From the NCBI GenBank assembly GCA_963281255.1, contig OY725491.1, positions 1,612,001 through 1,676,000 on the forward strand: DNA of 64,000 nt, given 5' to 3'. The translations under genes were made by a program, and so were the position numbers. Position 1 is the first letter of the stretch; every line of letters starts with the position of its first letter. A model generated the notes under the pieces. That model made no database searches. It was not told where the DNA came from and was given only the letters and a program-made list of their open reading frames with translations. Below are positions 55,185 to 64,000 of this stretch, piece by piece. The DNA comes from Aphrocallistes beatrix (Eukaryota > Porifera > Hexactinellida > Sceptrulophora > Aphrocallistidae).

Positions 55185-57274
55185 ATGTCTAAGGAGTCCA
55201 TGGAACAGAAGATGATCGACCTGATTAGCGACGCAATTACCACCCCCACTGATGAAATGAGGAACGCAATGGCAGCGGCTGAGGTAGGAGATGACGTGTT
55301 ACGGGAAGATCCCACTACGAATCTATTGCAGGAGAAGACTGCAAGTATCACAGGTAACATACATATCAACGTAGCCCACCTCTGACGTGAGAGATGATGG
55401 GTTTAGTAAGGTATTTATAGGAAATTGTTCTATGTCCAAGTATGGGACATTCGAAAATGTCGACTCATCATGGAATTATGACGTTATTGTCACATTTTTT
55501 TAAATTAGAAATTTCAGTTTTTCGCCATAACTCAGCCATTTTAAGTGATAGAAGGCTGAAATTTTAATAGAATGTGTATATTAATATATCTCACATATGA
55601 TACAACTATTATCAAAAAATGGGGACTCATCACTGTTATGACGTCATCATTACGCATCATAATTAAAGAAATTGACAAATTTGGTGATTTTTCGTACGAT
55701 ATCGATTATAACAGTAGGACAGACGTATTTAGAGATGTTATCTCCCTTATAATTAATCAATGTGACCCCAGGCGCCCTAAGGACGCCTCCGGCGGACACT
55801 TTGTGTCCGCCAGCCGCGCAACGCAAGCAAGCGAAGCGCGCTTGTGTATATGATATTCATTTGGAATTTAAAACTCGAATATGGCATTCAGTCAGGATAG
55901 GTGCTAGTAGTAGTACCAGCATAATGATGGACTTGTCTAGGTAAAGAGGCGGCCTTATTCGTCCCAAGTGGCACAATGGGTAATCTCATATGTGCGCTGT
56001 GCCATTGTACTGGACGAGGAGAGGAGGTGCTGTTAGGAGAAGAGTCACACATGTTCATCTTCGAGCAAGGAGGAGTAGCTACGCTGGGAGGAGTGCACAC
56101 TAGACCTGTGAGGAATCTGCCTAATGGAGAGTTGGACTTGGAAGATCTGAGGAGTAAGATTAGACCTGATGATCCACACTACCCTATCACACGTCTCATC
56201 TGCTTAGAGAACACGAAAGGAGGGAAAGCTATCTCGTATCAGCACATGACGGAAGTAAGATAATGATACACAAGTATTAGAACATAGACTTTATTGATAA
56301 CATAATTGCGACTTCGCTGTTTGTTCATTTAGAAATACAGTCGACTCCGCTTTATAGGACCAACATCGGAAATTTTGGCCCTATTAAGCGGAGAACTATT
56401 CCGGTCCTGCCAAAAGTGACCCGAATAACCGGTGGTCTTATTAAGCGGAGTCGACTATATTCTAATTCAACAAAATATTTAATGAGTTAGATACGTAAAT
56501 ACATTTTAATTTAAAAGTAGTACATTTTGAACACTAAATTAGTAATAGGATTTATTAAGATAAGAAATCTTAACCTAGACTAACCACACATGTATTCAGG
56601 TATCAAAGATAGCGAAGGAACACGGACTGAAGCTACACGTGGATGGAGCTCGCATCTTCAACGCAGCTACAGCTCTCAAGACACCAGTGTCTAAGCTGCT
56701 GGAGATGGCAGACTCAGCTAGTTTATCTCTGTCCAAGGGGTTATCTGCCCCAGTAGGCTCTCTGATAGTTGGGAGTAAAGAGTTCATTGAGAGAGCAATC
56801 AGGTAGGAATACGAAGTTATGCACATTTAATTATGAAATTATATCATTGGTTATATTGCTTCATAATACAGAATGAGAAAGGTGTTAGGAGGCGGTATGA
56901 GGCAGACTGGAGTGCTCGCAGCAGCTGGACTGGTGGCTCTAGAGAAGATGACACTGAGACTACAAGAAGATCACGACAATGCTAAGCTGTTCTCTCTCAA
57001 ACTAGCTGAGTTAGAGAAGTACGGGATTGTGGTAGATCCTGACGGAGTTCAGACCAACATGGTCATATTCGAGGTGAGAGGGAAGCTGGATGCTGGAGAG
57101 TTGGTTGAGAAGTGTCGAGAAGCGCAGAAACTGTATGGAGTGCCTGGAGTGGGGATGAGTGCCCGTGCAGCTGGCAAGAATAGAATTAGAGCTGTGACAC
57201 ATCGAAATATCAGTAAGAAAGATGTGGAAACAGCAGGAGATACCATCAAGACTGTGCTCGAAAATAATTTGTAG
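55185..57274 (+). CDS. Low-specificity L-threonine aldolase, copy 2 (4 exons)
   Basis: Exons 55185-55353, 55941-56254, 56600-56802 and 56872-57274 join in phase to about 362 residues, nearly identical to copy 1. The PLP lysine motif reads [13 protein letters not shown]. The Asp/Arg motif LHVDGARIF, the [12 protein letters not shown] histidine and LGGGMRQTG are all kept. Two differences stand out: three residues (His-Asn-Lys) are missing after ICLENT, and a short insertion near the C-terminus gives GMSARAAGK where copy 1 has RMGATGK. Introns are much shorter than in copy 1. Intron 1 holds a family A element and intron 2 the ancestral family B MITE. This copy keeps the conserved glycine lost in copy 1, so it may be the main functional one. 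Confidence 0.88.
55450..55844 (-). mobile_element. Family A element in intron 1 of aldolase copy 2
   Basis: Reverse-oriented copy lacking its outer non-hairpin end. It ends with the intact GGCGGACAC/GTGTCCGCC hairpin and 'aagcgaagcgcgcttg'. It is not present in aldolase copy 1. Confidence 0.75.
56338..56457. mobile_element. Family B MITE in intron 2 of aldolase copy 2
   Basis: 'cagtcgactccgctttatag' to 'attaagcggagtcgac'. Same position as 48344-48515 but with an internal deletion. Confidence 0.75.
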
Positions 57275-57607
57275 GAATTTGACGCAACATACATCTGAGC
57301 ATGTTTCAATACGTATAATTAAAATTTTATTTTCATATATCATATCGAAAACCTATGTAGATACGTAATAATTAATGAACTTAGATTTCCAACACAGTTG
57401 GAATTAAACTTTTCGATAATATGGAACAGGGTGGAAGTCTCCTCTTTAGGTTGGGAAGCTTTCGCTCCTTTTATCAGTACGCTACCTCAAATTGTGCATC
57501 ATAGTCATGCGCATGAAAATATTGTTACAAAGCGAGGTTTGATTTACTAAGCAGAAGGCGTGTATAACAAAATATTAATTCATGAGTGAGATTTGACAGT
57601 ATCGTGT
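57275..57607. other. Gap after aldolase copy 2
   Basis: No gene or clear element is seen; AT-rich. Confidence 0.4.
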
Positions 57608-57890
57608 AGACATCAATGCCTAAACTGTTGGAGATGGTATACTCAGCTAACTTCTGTCTGTCTAAGATTATCGCCCGAGTCCGTAGGCTCTCTTATTTAA
57701 TAGTTGGGATTCGGGAATAAAGAGTTCATCGAGAGAGCAATCAGGTAGCGATACAAAGTTACTTAGACATTTAGAAGAGTAATACCACAAATGTTGAATG
57801 TAACTATGATCAATTAAAAAGGAACGTCAGTAAGAAAGATGTAGAAACAGCAGGAGATACCATCAATACTGTGCTCGAAAAATATTTAGG
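57608..57890 (+). pseudogene. Third threonine aldolase relic
   Basis: 57608-57747 is a degraded exon 3 ('ctaaactgttggagatgg', 'cagctaacttctgtctgtct', 'gagttcatcgagagagcaat') that still ends in a donor 'cag/gtag'. It carries small insertions in the SKGL-APVGS region. About 57821-57890 is the end of exon 4 ('cgtcagtaagaaagatgtag', 'gcaggagataccatcaa'). Exons 1-2 and most of exon 4 are gone. Confidence 0.85.
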
Positions 57891-58773
57891 ATTAGTTGTA
57901 TAAGATGAAATGCTTGCATTTGATATGTTAACACTACTATTACTAAGAGTATTTCCACTGTTTATGGGCGTCATGATCCGGAACCAAAAGACCTGGCAGG
58001 GGATCATATATAATATAAGCTACTGCGTAGCCACTGGGGGGGCAATTATATCTCGCCAACCTATTTGAAATTTTGATAAAGATTATTACTTATAGGCTGA
58101 CTGAATCGATAATTTACTGAATTTGCATTTACTTAATTAAGTACAAGTAATTTATCATTTAGTGTTGTATTACGTACTCAAATTTGAATCAATAAAATTA
58201 TTCGTTTCGTGACCCCCTCCACCGGACATATTTTTGTCTAAATGTTGTTGCTTTTGACCGATATAATCAGCCTCTTCCACTCAACTTACTACAGTTACAT
58301 AATGTTCCTGAAGAAATTAACCTGCGGTTGGCTTAGTGTTTTTTTTTATTTTTATAGTAAGATTTATAGTAAGACCCCAAACTATGGCTTCCCCGCCCAA
58401 AATGGCTTAACCCGGAAATGACGCAACAAAACACCTCGCAAAGCGTGGGTTAAGACATACGTATGGTGAGAACTTTTCGCACGCTCCGCTCGTTCTCGTC
58501 ATTTAAAAAAATTATATGCACCACAATATTTTACATCATAAAGAGCGCTGAGATTTTCGGAAGAATATCCATTCAAACTATGTCAGCTAGTAAATATCTG
58601 ATAAGAAATTTCGAAATCTACATAGTCTCAATTTACCCTAATTTAGAACCTTCATACTTGTATATATTGATTCCTTCCAAGTGTGATTAATATTTTTACA
58701 CAGAAAATGGATTTTAGAATTAGACCAAAAACGCGTATATCTAAATTTCCTAAAAATACGTAGATGTTTAAAC
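57891..58773. other. Intergenic with hAT-like and other repeat fragments
   Basis: 'gcgtagccactggggggg' at about 58025 is a hAT-like repeat end also seen near 10010. 58381-58455 is the reverse complement of the repeat at 2262-2330. Further 3' exons of the FAM20-like gene were looked for here and not found. Confidence 0.45.
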
Positions 58774-61700
58774 CTGTAGTTGGCACTGTAACATAAAGTC
58801 CCAGGAGTCTGTCCAGGAGAAAGAAAGCTAGTTGAGATATATGTCGCTGTTGTGCCGTCATATCTGGTTTAATCTTCATCCAGGCTTTCTTGTTTCTATC
58901 AGATCCTAAATTAACTTTTATTCCTCCTCCTGGATTGGTCTTGGAACTTTTCATCAGACCTAAAGACCTAATTAGTAAAATTTCGCAAAACAAGTAAAAC
59001 TAGTCTCCAAGTCAATGTACAATCATCATATTAATTAAAGTAGCTAGGGATAAAATGAAGGGCGTAGTACTTTTTCATGTTGATGAAATATGAGTGCACC
59101 AAAGTCTGGTAGGAAGTTTGAATACATTTTAATGACATATTGTGTAAATTACAATCAATTTATATGTAAACAATGTAGTAGTTCATTTCTGTTTATAATT
59201 TTCAGTGTGTTTTCAATATCTTGTAATTTCAGGCCTTTTTTGTGATACAGATAATGTATTAATTGAATTGGGAATGCTATTGTTTCCAATAGCCTTAAAG
59301 GGACCTCTTGTAATATAGCAATCTTTTCAGCATCGTCGTCAGTTAGGCTTAAAGCAAGAAGTGAAAAAATTCTCCTGATTCGTTCATTTTCTTCAGAATT
59401 TTGCCTGATAATAAAATCATCTTGACCATCTTCTGAGTTTTCAATTTTGGATATAATTTTGGATAAATCTTCTCTTTTTATAATATCCAATGTATCAATT
59501 AAATAATTTACATCAAATCTGCAAAATTTCTCAAATTCGATTAGTTTAATCAAATATTCTCGAAAATCCACAGTAAGGATCTTTGTTCCTATTAGAAATG
59601 ATAATTGTAAGATGTTCTCTTTGGTCAGGCAACTTTCAATATCCTCGAAAATATTGCAACTTTTGTTAGGAATACTTAGTGAAATTGTAACCTCTTCTTT
59701 TCCAATATATTTTAAATTTTCGAACAAATAGCTCTTTCCAATTACTTTAAGAGCGTTGTCCAATTCATCTAATCGAATAAATTGAGAGTCTAAATAATAT
59801 AATAAATCCATTGGCCTTTTGAAACTTTGTAGGACAGCGATAGGGACACGTAATAAAAAACAGAGATAATTAAAATCCTCTTCTCTAATGTCCTTTCCAA
59901 TCCTGACCCAGTCAAATCGTCTCTTTTCTTCTTTTGATAATGGTAACATAGTTTCTTTTGTAGTATTAAAATGTTTCTGAAGTTTCTCGGATAAAGAGTT
60001 ATGGCTGAGAAGATTTAGAGAGTTGATGAGATAGGTTACATCAATTTTACCCATTTTTTTGTTTGAAATTAAGGAGAGTAAATAATCCTCAAATGTATTG
60101 TATTTAGTTTTCTTGCCAAGGAGGAAATGAAGATCTTCTATGTTACAATTTGTTAATCCTTCTCTCAAAGTATTCAATATCCGCATTGTTTTGGAGATAT
60201 TAGAGGTTTTGATTTTCGGAATGTAAATGTATTCATCTACATATAATGATAATCTCGTAAAACCGGATAGTCGCAAATTTTGGCTCAGCAACTTCAAACA
60301 AAGTGTATCGCCAACATCTAGATAATGAAATAATCCAGTCAATGTATTTATTGAGAGCCTTGCCTCAGAAGGTATTCTATAAAGGTCCAAGAGATTCTGA
60401 AACTTGTCTTTGAAGCTAGGTTTAAATTTACTAGCAATGGTTACAAGAAATTCTCTCTTACTCTGGGGTTCCATAATATTAGATTTAGAATAATTAAGAA
60501 AAGTAAATAAAGCTGACACTTTTCTTATTAGTATACTTCACACAATGAATAGGCTTTGCTGTAACCAATCAATTCATCGAATTTTAGCAAAATATTATTG
60601 CATATATAGCAAATCAAAATCTTATGTGATTTATAGTAAATTCGTCTCTGGTCCAACTAACTGTGTTAAATTAACTGTATTTGAATTGCAATATTCGAAT
60701 CCAACTTATTTATCCCTATAATGAATGAATCAAATATCAATAAATCGCATCAGCTGCTCGAAGTTGATAGTAATTGTAAGTTGATTATAATTAATGTAAT
60801 TTATGTACATCTAATGCTGATTGGTCATAGACTATGATACATCGTATATTATATACGTACAAGGGATTAGAGCAGGGGTTCTCAACCTGGGGTACGCGGG
60901 ATGTTTTTGAGGGGTACGCTTGGGTACGCCAACTTTACGAGTACTAAGTAATTCTGACTTACTTCTTTTGCGAGAACTCTTGAAAGTAAACCACAATTGT
61001 AACACTATTTAATTGAAAAATTGTGTAAGGTTACTTATTTCTAGTGTTTATATTTGGCGCGAATTTATAAATGAACAAACAAAGCTGCGGTTGGTATTTG
61101 TTGACCTTCATATGCCGAGATTGGGTGTTTGGAAATAAAATTAACTGAATTAATAAGTGTTTCATTAGAATATATACATGTAATCTCAAAATTAAGTTAA
61201 CGAGCCAATTCTAAATAGATAAAATCAAACAAAATGAGAAAATCTACACAAAAAGAACACACTCAAACTTGCAAACAAAGAAGATGCTATTCATAGCAAT
61301 CAAGTAAAGGTATTAAATCTGAACTCCCAATTTTCTTCAGATTCTCCTTTAGCACTTGAACATCTGACAAGCCATGAACACACAAATAAGTAAGAAATTC
61401 ACCTGTAAAGAAAAAAGGACAATCTAAGTTGTATAATTTAGCAAGTTTTCTTATCATGATACTATCTAAACTGAATTTAAGTTGAAACAACCGAAATTCT
61501 TCATTTGAATATGCAGCCCCTTCAGGTACAGCTTTTGACATTTTCCCAAGACCCATTCGATTAATACTCTTCACAATATCAAATCTCTCAAAGGAAATAA
61601 GTAGGAGCGCAATTTTAGTCAATTCCATTGATTCTGTTGGAATATTTCCCAATAAATGAGCTAGAAAATCAGAAAGTACAATTTGTTTTGAATTATTTGC

Positions 61701-63839
61701 AAGAACATCTTTAGCCTTTACGAGAGTATTTCTAAAATTAATCATTTCCTCGCAACAACATATTTTAGGTTCAGTATGAATTTTGAGAAATTCTTGAATC
61801 TTATTCGCCAAAGTAGGAAATTTAGTCAATGTTCCATACTCAGATAGCTTTTGCAAGTTCATCGTTTGCTTAGAATACAAATATTTAAATAAGTCGAATC
61901 CATTTTCGATAGTCTCCCAAAAACGAACAGGTATTTTGTACATGAACATAAGAGATTGTAGTGTTTCGTCATCATCGAAATATCTACTGATGTTGAGAAC
62001 AAATATTTTTTCTTCTATCTTGCGGCATTCATGCATGAGAGGTGATAACTCTAGTTTCGCTGGTATACTCTTCCTCATCAAGGTCACATCAATTCCATGG
62101 TTAGATAAGAGATTAAGGATATGCTTAGGTTCCAAGTACATTCCCAGGCCGTAAGAACATATGTCTATCAAAACATCATCCATCCTATTAGAATAATCTT
62201 TGTCAAAAATAAATCCAAGCTGTCCAATATCAGACAATCGAAGTGCATTTTTCAGTATTTTGACTATTTCTCCAGGATGCTTTTTAGTACTGATATCTTT
62301 ACTTCCATATATCGCCATATATTCTTCAAGATGCTTTAAACTTTCTCTATACCCCATTGACCTCAAATTATGGGTCAGTTCTTTGATAGAAAGGTACCCA
62401 ATGCAATCTAGATAATGGAATAATTCGATAGGAGTATCAATTTTAATTGAATAGGGGAAAATGTTGATGTAGAGACTCCTAAGACCTCTGAAAGCGTCAT
62501 CATTCATTATTTTCGAAGTCTTCAATAGAACTTCTTTCCTTGCAAGTTGTTTGTCTTTGCACTTTTCCATAATCAATACGCTTACTCTGATAATTTACAG
62601 AATCAAACCAAATTTTCATTCTATACTACATTTCAGATGTGACTATTCAATTCCAAATAGTATATTAGTTTATTTGAGACTGTCTCCTTTGAATCTGAAA
62701 CTTAACCTAAGTTAAAATTAACAAAAGTGCAAGGGAAAATTAATTTAAAGTTAAAATATCTCTAATCATAACCATGAATAAAAATATAAATTATAACATT
62801 GAAACATCAATGGAATATCTGTAAACCAAGTTGGGTTCGGTGAGAAGATAAAAACATCAAATAAAGGAATTGTTGAAGATATACTACTTCAATTATGTTA
62901 GGACATAAAACCAGGAAGTTTTGTGCTCTAAACTGGTCCATAATACAATACATCCAATAAAATGTGACAGCAATAAAGGATACAGTAAACAATAATGAAA
63001 ATAAATAATAATAATAAATACAAACCTTCTGATCTTAAAGACAGAGTCTGCATATCTTCCACCCAATTAGCATCGCTAGCACTACTCCATCCACAAATTT
63101 TCATCAAATGACTTTCTTTCTTCTGAAATAAATCTGTGTATTCTTTGTATATGTCAGCATAGCATTCATCCTTCTGCATCGCCTATGCATATATCCAAAT
63201 AATTGCAATCAGTTGAGATATCATATGCGTATAATCAGTGTTTCATACAGGATTTGAATGCAAGGGGGACAATCTGGGATATCTAGATATTTAAGGGAGG
63301 CAGGCACTAAACCACATCTCTTCATTTTATGCTTCTTTGTATTTCTTATTTTATTTCTGAGAGGGGGGGATTCCCCCCTCCCTAACACCCTCTGTGTGAA
63401 ACCCTGGTATAATAATAATAATAATACGTAGTTTAGAAACAGTGTACTATAAGAATATATACATATACAGTGAGTGAACCTGCTATAACAACCACTCTAT
63501 CTAGCGGTCACCTGTATACGTATAACGGTCACTTAAAAACAGTCTGTGGTTAACTTTCCCTTACAGTTAACCTCTATAAAATGGCCACCTCTACATAGCA
63601 GTCATTTTTCCCACAGTGCTTTGAAAATTACCTCAAGAGAGCTTGTAGCAACTGGCTTTCCAACTATAGGTTCAACAGTCTCAAGTTTTTCTTCAGGTTT
63701 CTGTTCCTCCTAACACATCAAGATTTAAACCAAAAGAAACAGACGACTAGCCGAATAAAATAAAATAAGTTACCTCTTTAGAATCCTCCGATTTTTTTTC
63801 ATTAGAACTACCAAAATCAGACTCTTGCTTCGATTTTAC
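58774..63839 (-). CDS. FAM20/GASK-like secretory kinase gene, partial (4 exons seen)
   Basis: On the minus strand three small exons splice in phase: 63839-63774 (VKSKQESDFGSSNEK...), 63709-63632 (EEQKPEEKLETVEP...) and 63182-63026 (AMQKDECYADIYKEYTDLF...). The last ends with a single G before a GTTTGT donor. An exon at 58959-58774 starts with GT after 'tctttag', restoring a glycine codon. It reads LMKSSKTNPGGGIKVNLGSD, then AWMKIKPDMTAQQRHISQLA and FFLLDRLLGL. The last part resembles the 'FKP...AFHLDRxLGF' region of FAM20/GASK1/four-jointed Golgi kinases. The acidic, low-complexity N-terminal exons fit a luminal stem. The 5' end lies outside the window and later kinase exons were not found, so the gene may be truncated. 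The 63026-58959 join is inferred from phase only. Confidence 0.45.
59155..60474 (-). CDS. Tandem death-effector-like domain protein A
   Basis: 439 residues in one exon from the ATG at 60474 (MEPQSKREFL); the frame extends upstream only through a GTG. I see five ~75-residue helical units alternating between two types. Type I has a buried 'LFHYLD' / 'LLYYLD' / 'LIHYLY' helix (SINTLTGLFHYLDVGD, QSFKRPMDLLYYLDSQF, ETIAFPIQLIHYLYHKK). Type II has 'VTYLINSL' / 'VNYLIDTL' (KIDVTYLINSLNLLSH, RFDVNYLIDTLDIIKR). The pattern of helices with an L-x-x-L...L-x-x-LG/IN core resembles death-effector domains of caspase-8, FADD and c-FLIP. No caspase, kinase or NACHT region is attached. A role in assembly of death-fold filaments is a guess; family assignment needs structure comparison. 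Its neighbour at 61287 has the same plan. Confidence 0.6.
   Translation of the reverse strand: MEPQSKREFLVTIASKFKPSFKDKFQNLLDLYRIPSEARLSINTLTGLFHYLDVGDTLCLKLLSQNLRLSGFTRLSLYVDEYIYIPKIKTSNISKTMRILNTLREGLTNCNIEDLHFLLGKKTKYNTFEDYLLSLISNKKMGKIDVTYLINSLNLLSHNSLSEKLQKHFNTTKETMLPLSKEEKRRFDWVRIGKDIREEDFNYLCFLLRVPIAVLQSFKRPMDLLYYLDSQFIRLDELDNALKVIGKSYLFENLKYIGKEEVTISLSIPNKSCNIFEDIESCLTKENILQLSFLIGTKILTVDFREYLIKLIEFEKFCRFDVNYLIDTLDIIKREDLSKIISKIENSEDGQDDFIIRQNSEENERIRRIFSLLALSLTDDDAEKIAILQEVPLRLLETIAFPIQLIHYLYHKKGLKLQDIENTLKIINRNELLHCLHIN
60475..61286. other. Gap between the two DED-like genes
   Basis: 60877-60935 ('caggggttctcaacctgggg', 'tacgcttgggtacgcc') is a typical hAT-type repeat end. The rest shows no gene; it must hold the promoter of gene A. 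Confidence 0.5.
61287..62570 (-). CDS. Tandem death-effector-like domain protein B
   Basis: 427 residues, intronless, from the ATG at 62570 (MEKCKDKQL). It has the same I-II-I-II-I arrangement as protein A, but the sequences are strongly diverged. Type I units include DTPIELFHYLDCIGYLSIK, ENGFDLFKYLYSKQ and TGEFLTYLCVHGLSD. Type II units include DDVLIDICSYGLG...HILNLLSNHG and TKIALLLISFERFDIVKSI. The shared architecture implies an old tandem duplication. No signal peptide, TM or catalytic domain is seen. Function unknown; a death-fold adaptor is the best guess. Confidence 0.6.
   Translation of the reverse strand: MEKCKDKQLARKEVLLKTSKIMNDDAFRGLRSLYINIFPYSIKIDTPIELFHYLDCIGYLSIKELTHNLRSMGYRESLKHLEEYMAIYGSKDISTKKHPGEIVKILKNALRLSDIGQLGFIFDKDYSNRMDDVLIDICSYGLGMYLEPKHILNLLSNHGIDVTLMRKSIPAKLELSPLMHECRKIEEKIFVLNISRYFDDDETLQSLMFMYKIPVRFWETIENGFDLFKYLYSKQTMNLQKLSEYGTLTKFPTLANKIQEFLKIHTEPKICCCEEMINFRNTLVKAKDVLANNSKQIVLSDFLAHLLGNIPTESMELTKIALLLISFERFDIVKSINRMGLGKMSKAVPEGAAYSNEEFRLFQLKFSLDSIMIRKLAKLYNLDCPFFFTGEFLTYLCVHGLSDVQVLKENLKKIGSSDLIPLLDCYE
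62571..63025. other. Upstream region of DED-like gene B
   Basis: AT-rich with an (aat)n run at about 63001-63017. No additional gene is seen. It would be intronic to the FAM20-like gene. Confidence 0.4.
63237..63410. mobile_element. Small hAT-like MITE
   Basis: 'cagtgtttcatacag' on the left and the inverted 'ctctgtgtgaaaccctg' on the right enclose about 170 bp with 'gggggg'/'cccccc' runs. It sits in an intron of the FAM20-like gene. Confidence 0.5.
63468..63625. mobile_element. Tigger-like MITE fragment
   Basis: 'cagtgagtgaacctgctata' followed by repeated 'ggtcac..ataacggtcac' words, as in Tigger-type inverted repeats. The right inverted repeat is not visible, so it is probably truncated next to the exon at 63632. 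Confidence 0.5.
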
Positions 63840-63887
63840 CTAATGAATTAAATATAATTGATTTTATCTTATATAGTAAAACGCTAG

Positions 63888-64000
63888 GATTTTTTGTTTG
63901 TTTGTCCGAATTGGTTGAAGAATTGGCAAGAGATATGAAAATTGGCATGTAGGTGTCAAATGATGAGCCTATGATTAAGTTCGAAGATCTAAGCGATATT
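63888..64000 (-). mobile_element. Family A2 element, end cut by the window
   Basis: 'ttgtttgtttgtccgaattg' and 'gaaaattggcatgtaggtgt' closely match the start of the A2 element at 23553; it continues outside the window. Confidence 0.65.

Overview
The window looks like nuclear DNA of an early-branching animal. It is AT-rich and full of short DNA transposons. It carries metazoan-type genes: a TBC1D32/BROMI cilium gene, ankyrin-repeat TRP-like channels, a coiled-coil/NHL protein, tandem death-fold (DED-like) proteins and a FAM20-type kinase exon. A sponge or another non-bilaterian would fit, but the sequence alone does not settle this. Introns, where present, are GT-AG, yet several long genes are intronless.

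Layout. 1-29.4 kb is a cluster of four ankyrin/six-TM cation-channel paralogs. TRP1 (2659-5370, +) is intact. TRP2 (15346-18005, +) is broken by one missing base. TRP3 (18877-21690, -) is intact. TRP4 (26819-29389, -) has several frameshifts, and its first 700 bases are an almost exact copy of TRP3. The spaces between them are nests of non-autonomous elements: a hairpin-ended family here called A, Tc1/Tigger-like MITEs, long foldback elements, a 150-bp repeat in inverted blocks, and two 12-bp minisatellites built of palindromes.

30-46 kb holds conserved single-copy genes: an unidentified two-exon gene (-), RABGGTB (+), a coiled-coil/NHL gene (+) and TBC1D32 (+). The gaps between them contain few elements.

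46-58 kb is a tandem duplication of a four-exon low-specificity L-threonine aldolase gene (46373-52650 and 55185-57274), with a third relic at 57608-57890. Introns of the first copy were invaded by a foldback element, a long palindrome and an apparently intact mariner (49136-51168). The second copy preserves near-empty sites. Between the copies lies an intronless VOC/double-cupin gene of bacterial look, richer in GC.

58.7-64 kb, on the minus strand, shows spliced exons of a FAM20/GASK-like kinase gene. Two intronless multi-DED-like genes sit inside its inferred 4-kb intron.

Functionally, the TRP cluster points to a lineage-specific sensory or cation-channel expansion evolving by tandem and inverted duplication, decay and gene conversion. 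The other genes serve Rab prenylation, cilium/Hedgehog signalling, glycine/threonine metabolism and perhaps apoptosis-type scaffolding. All assignments come from reading the sequence; no database search was run.
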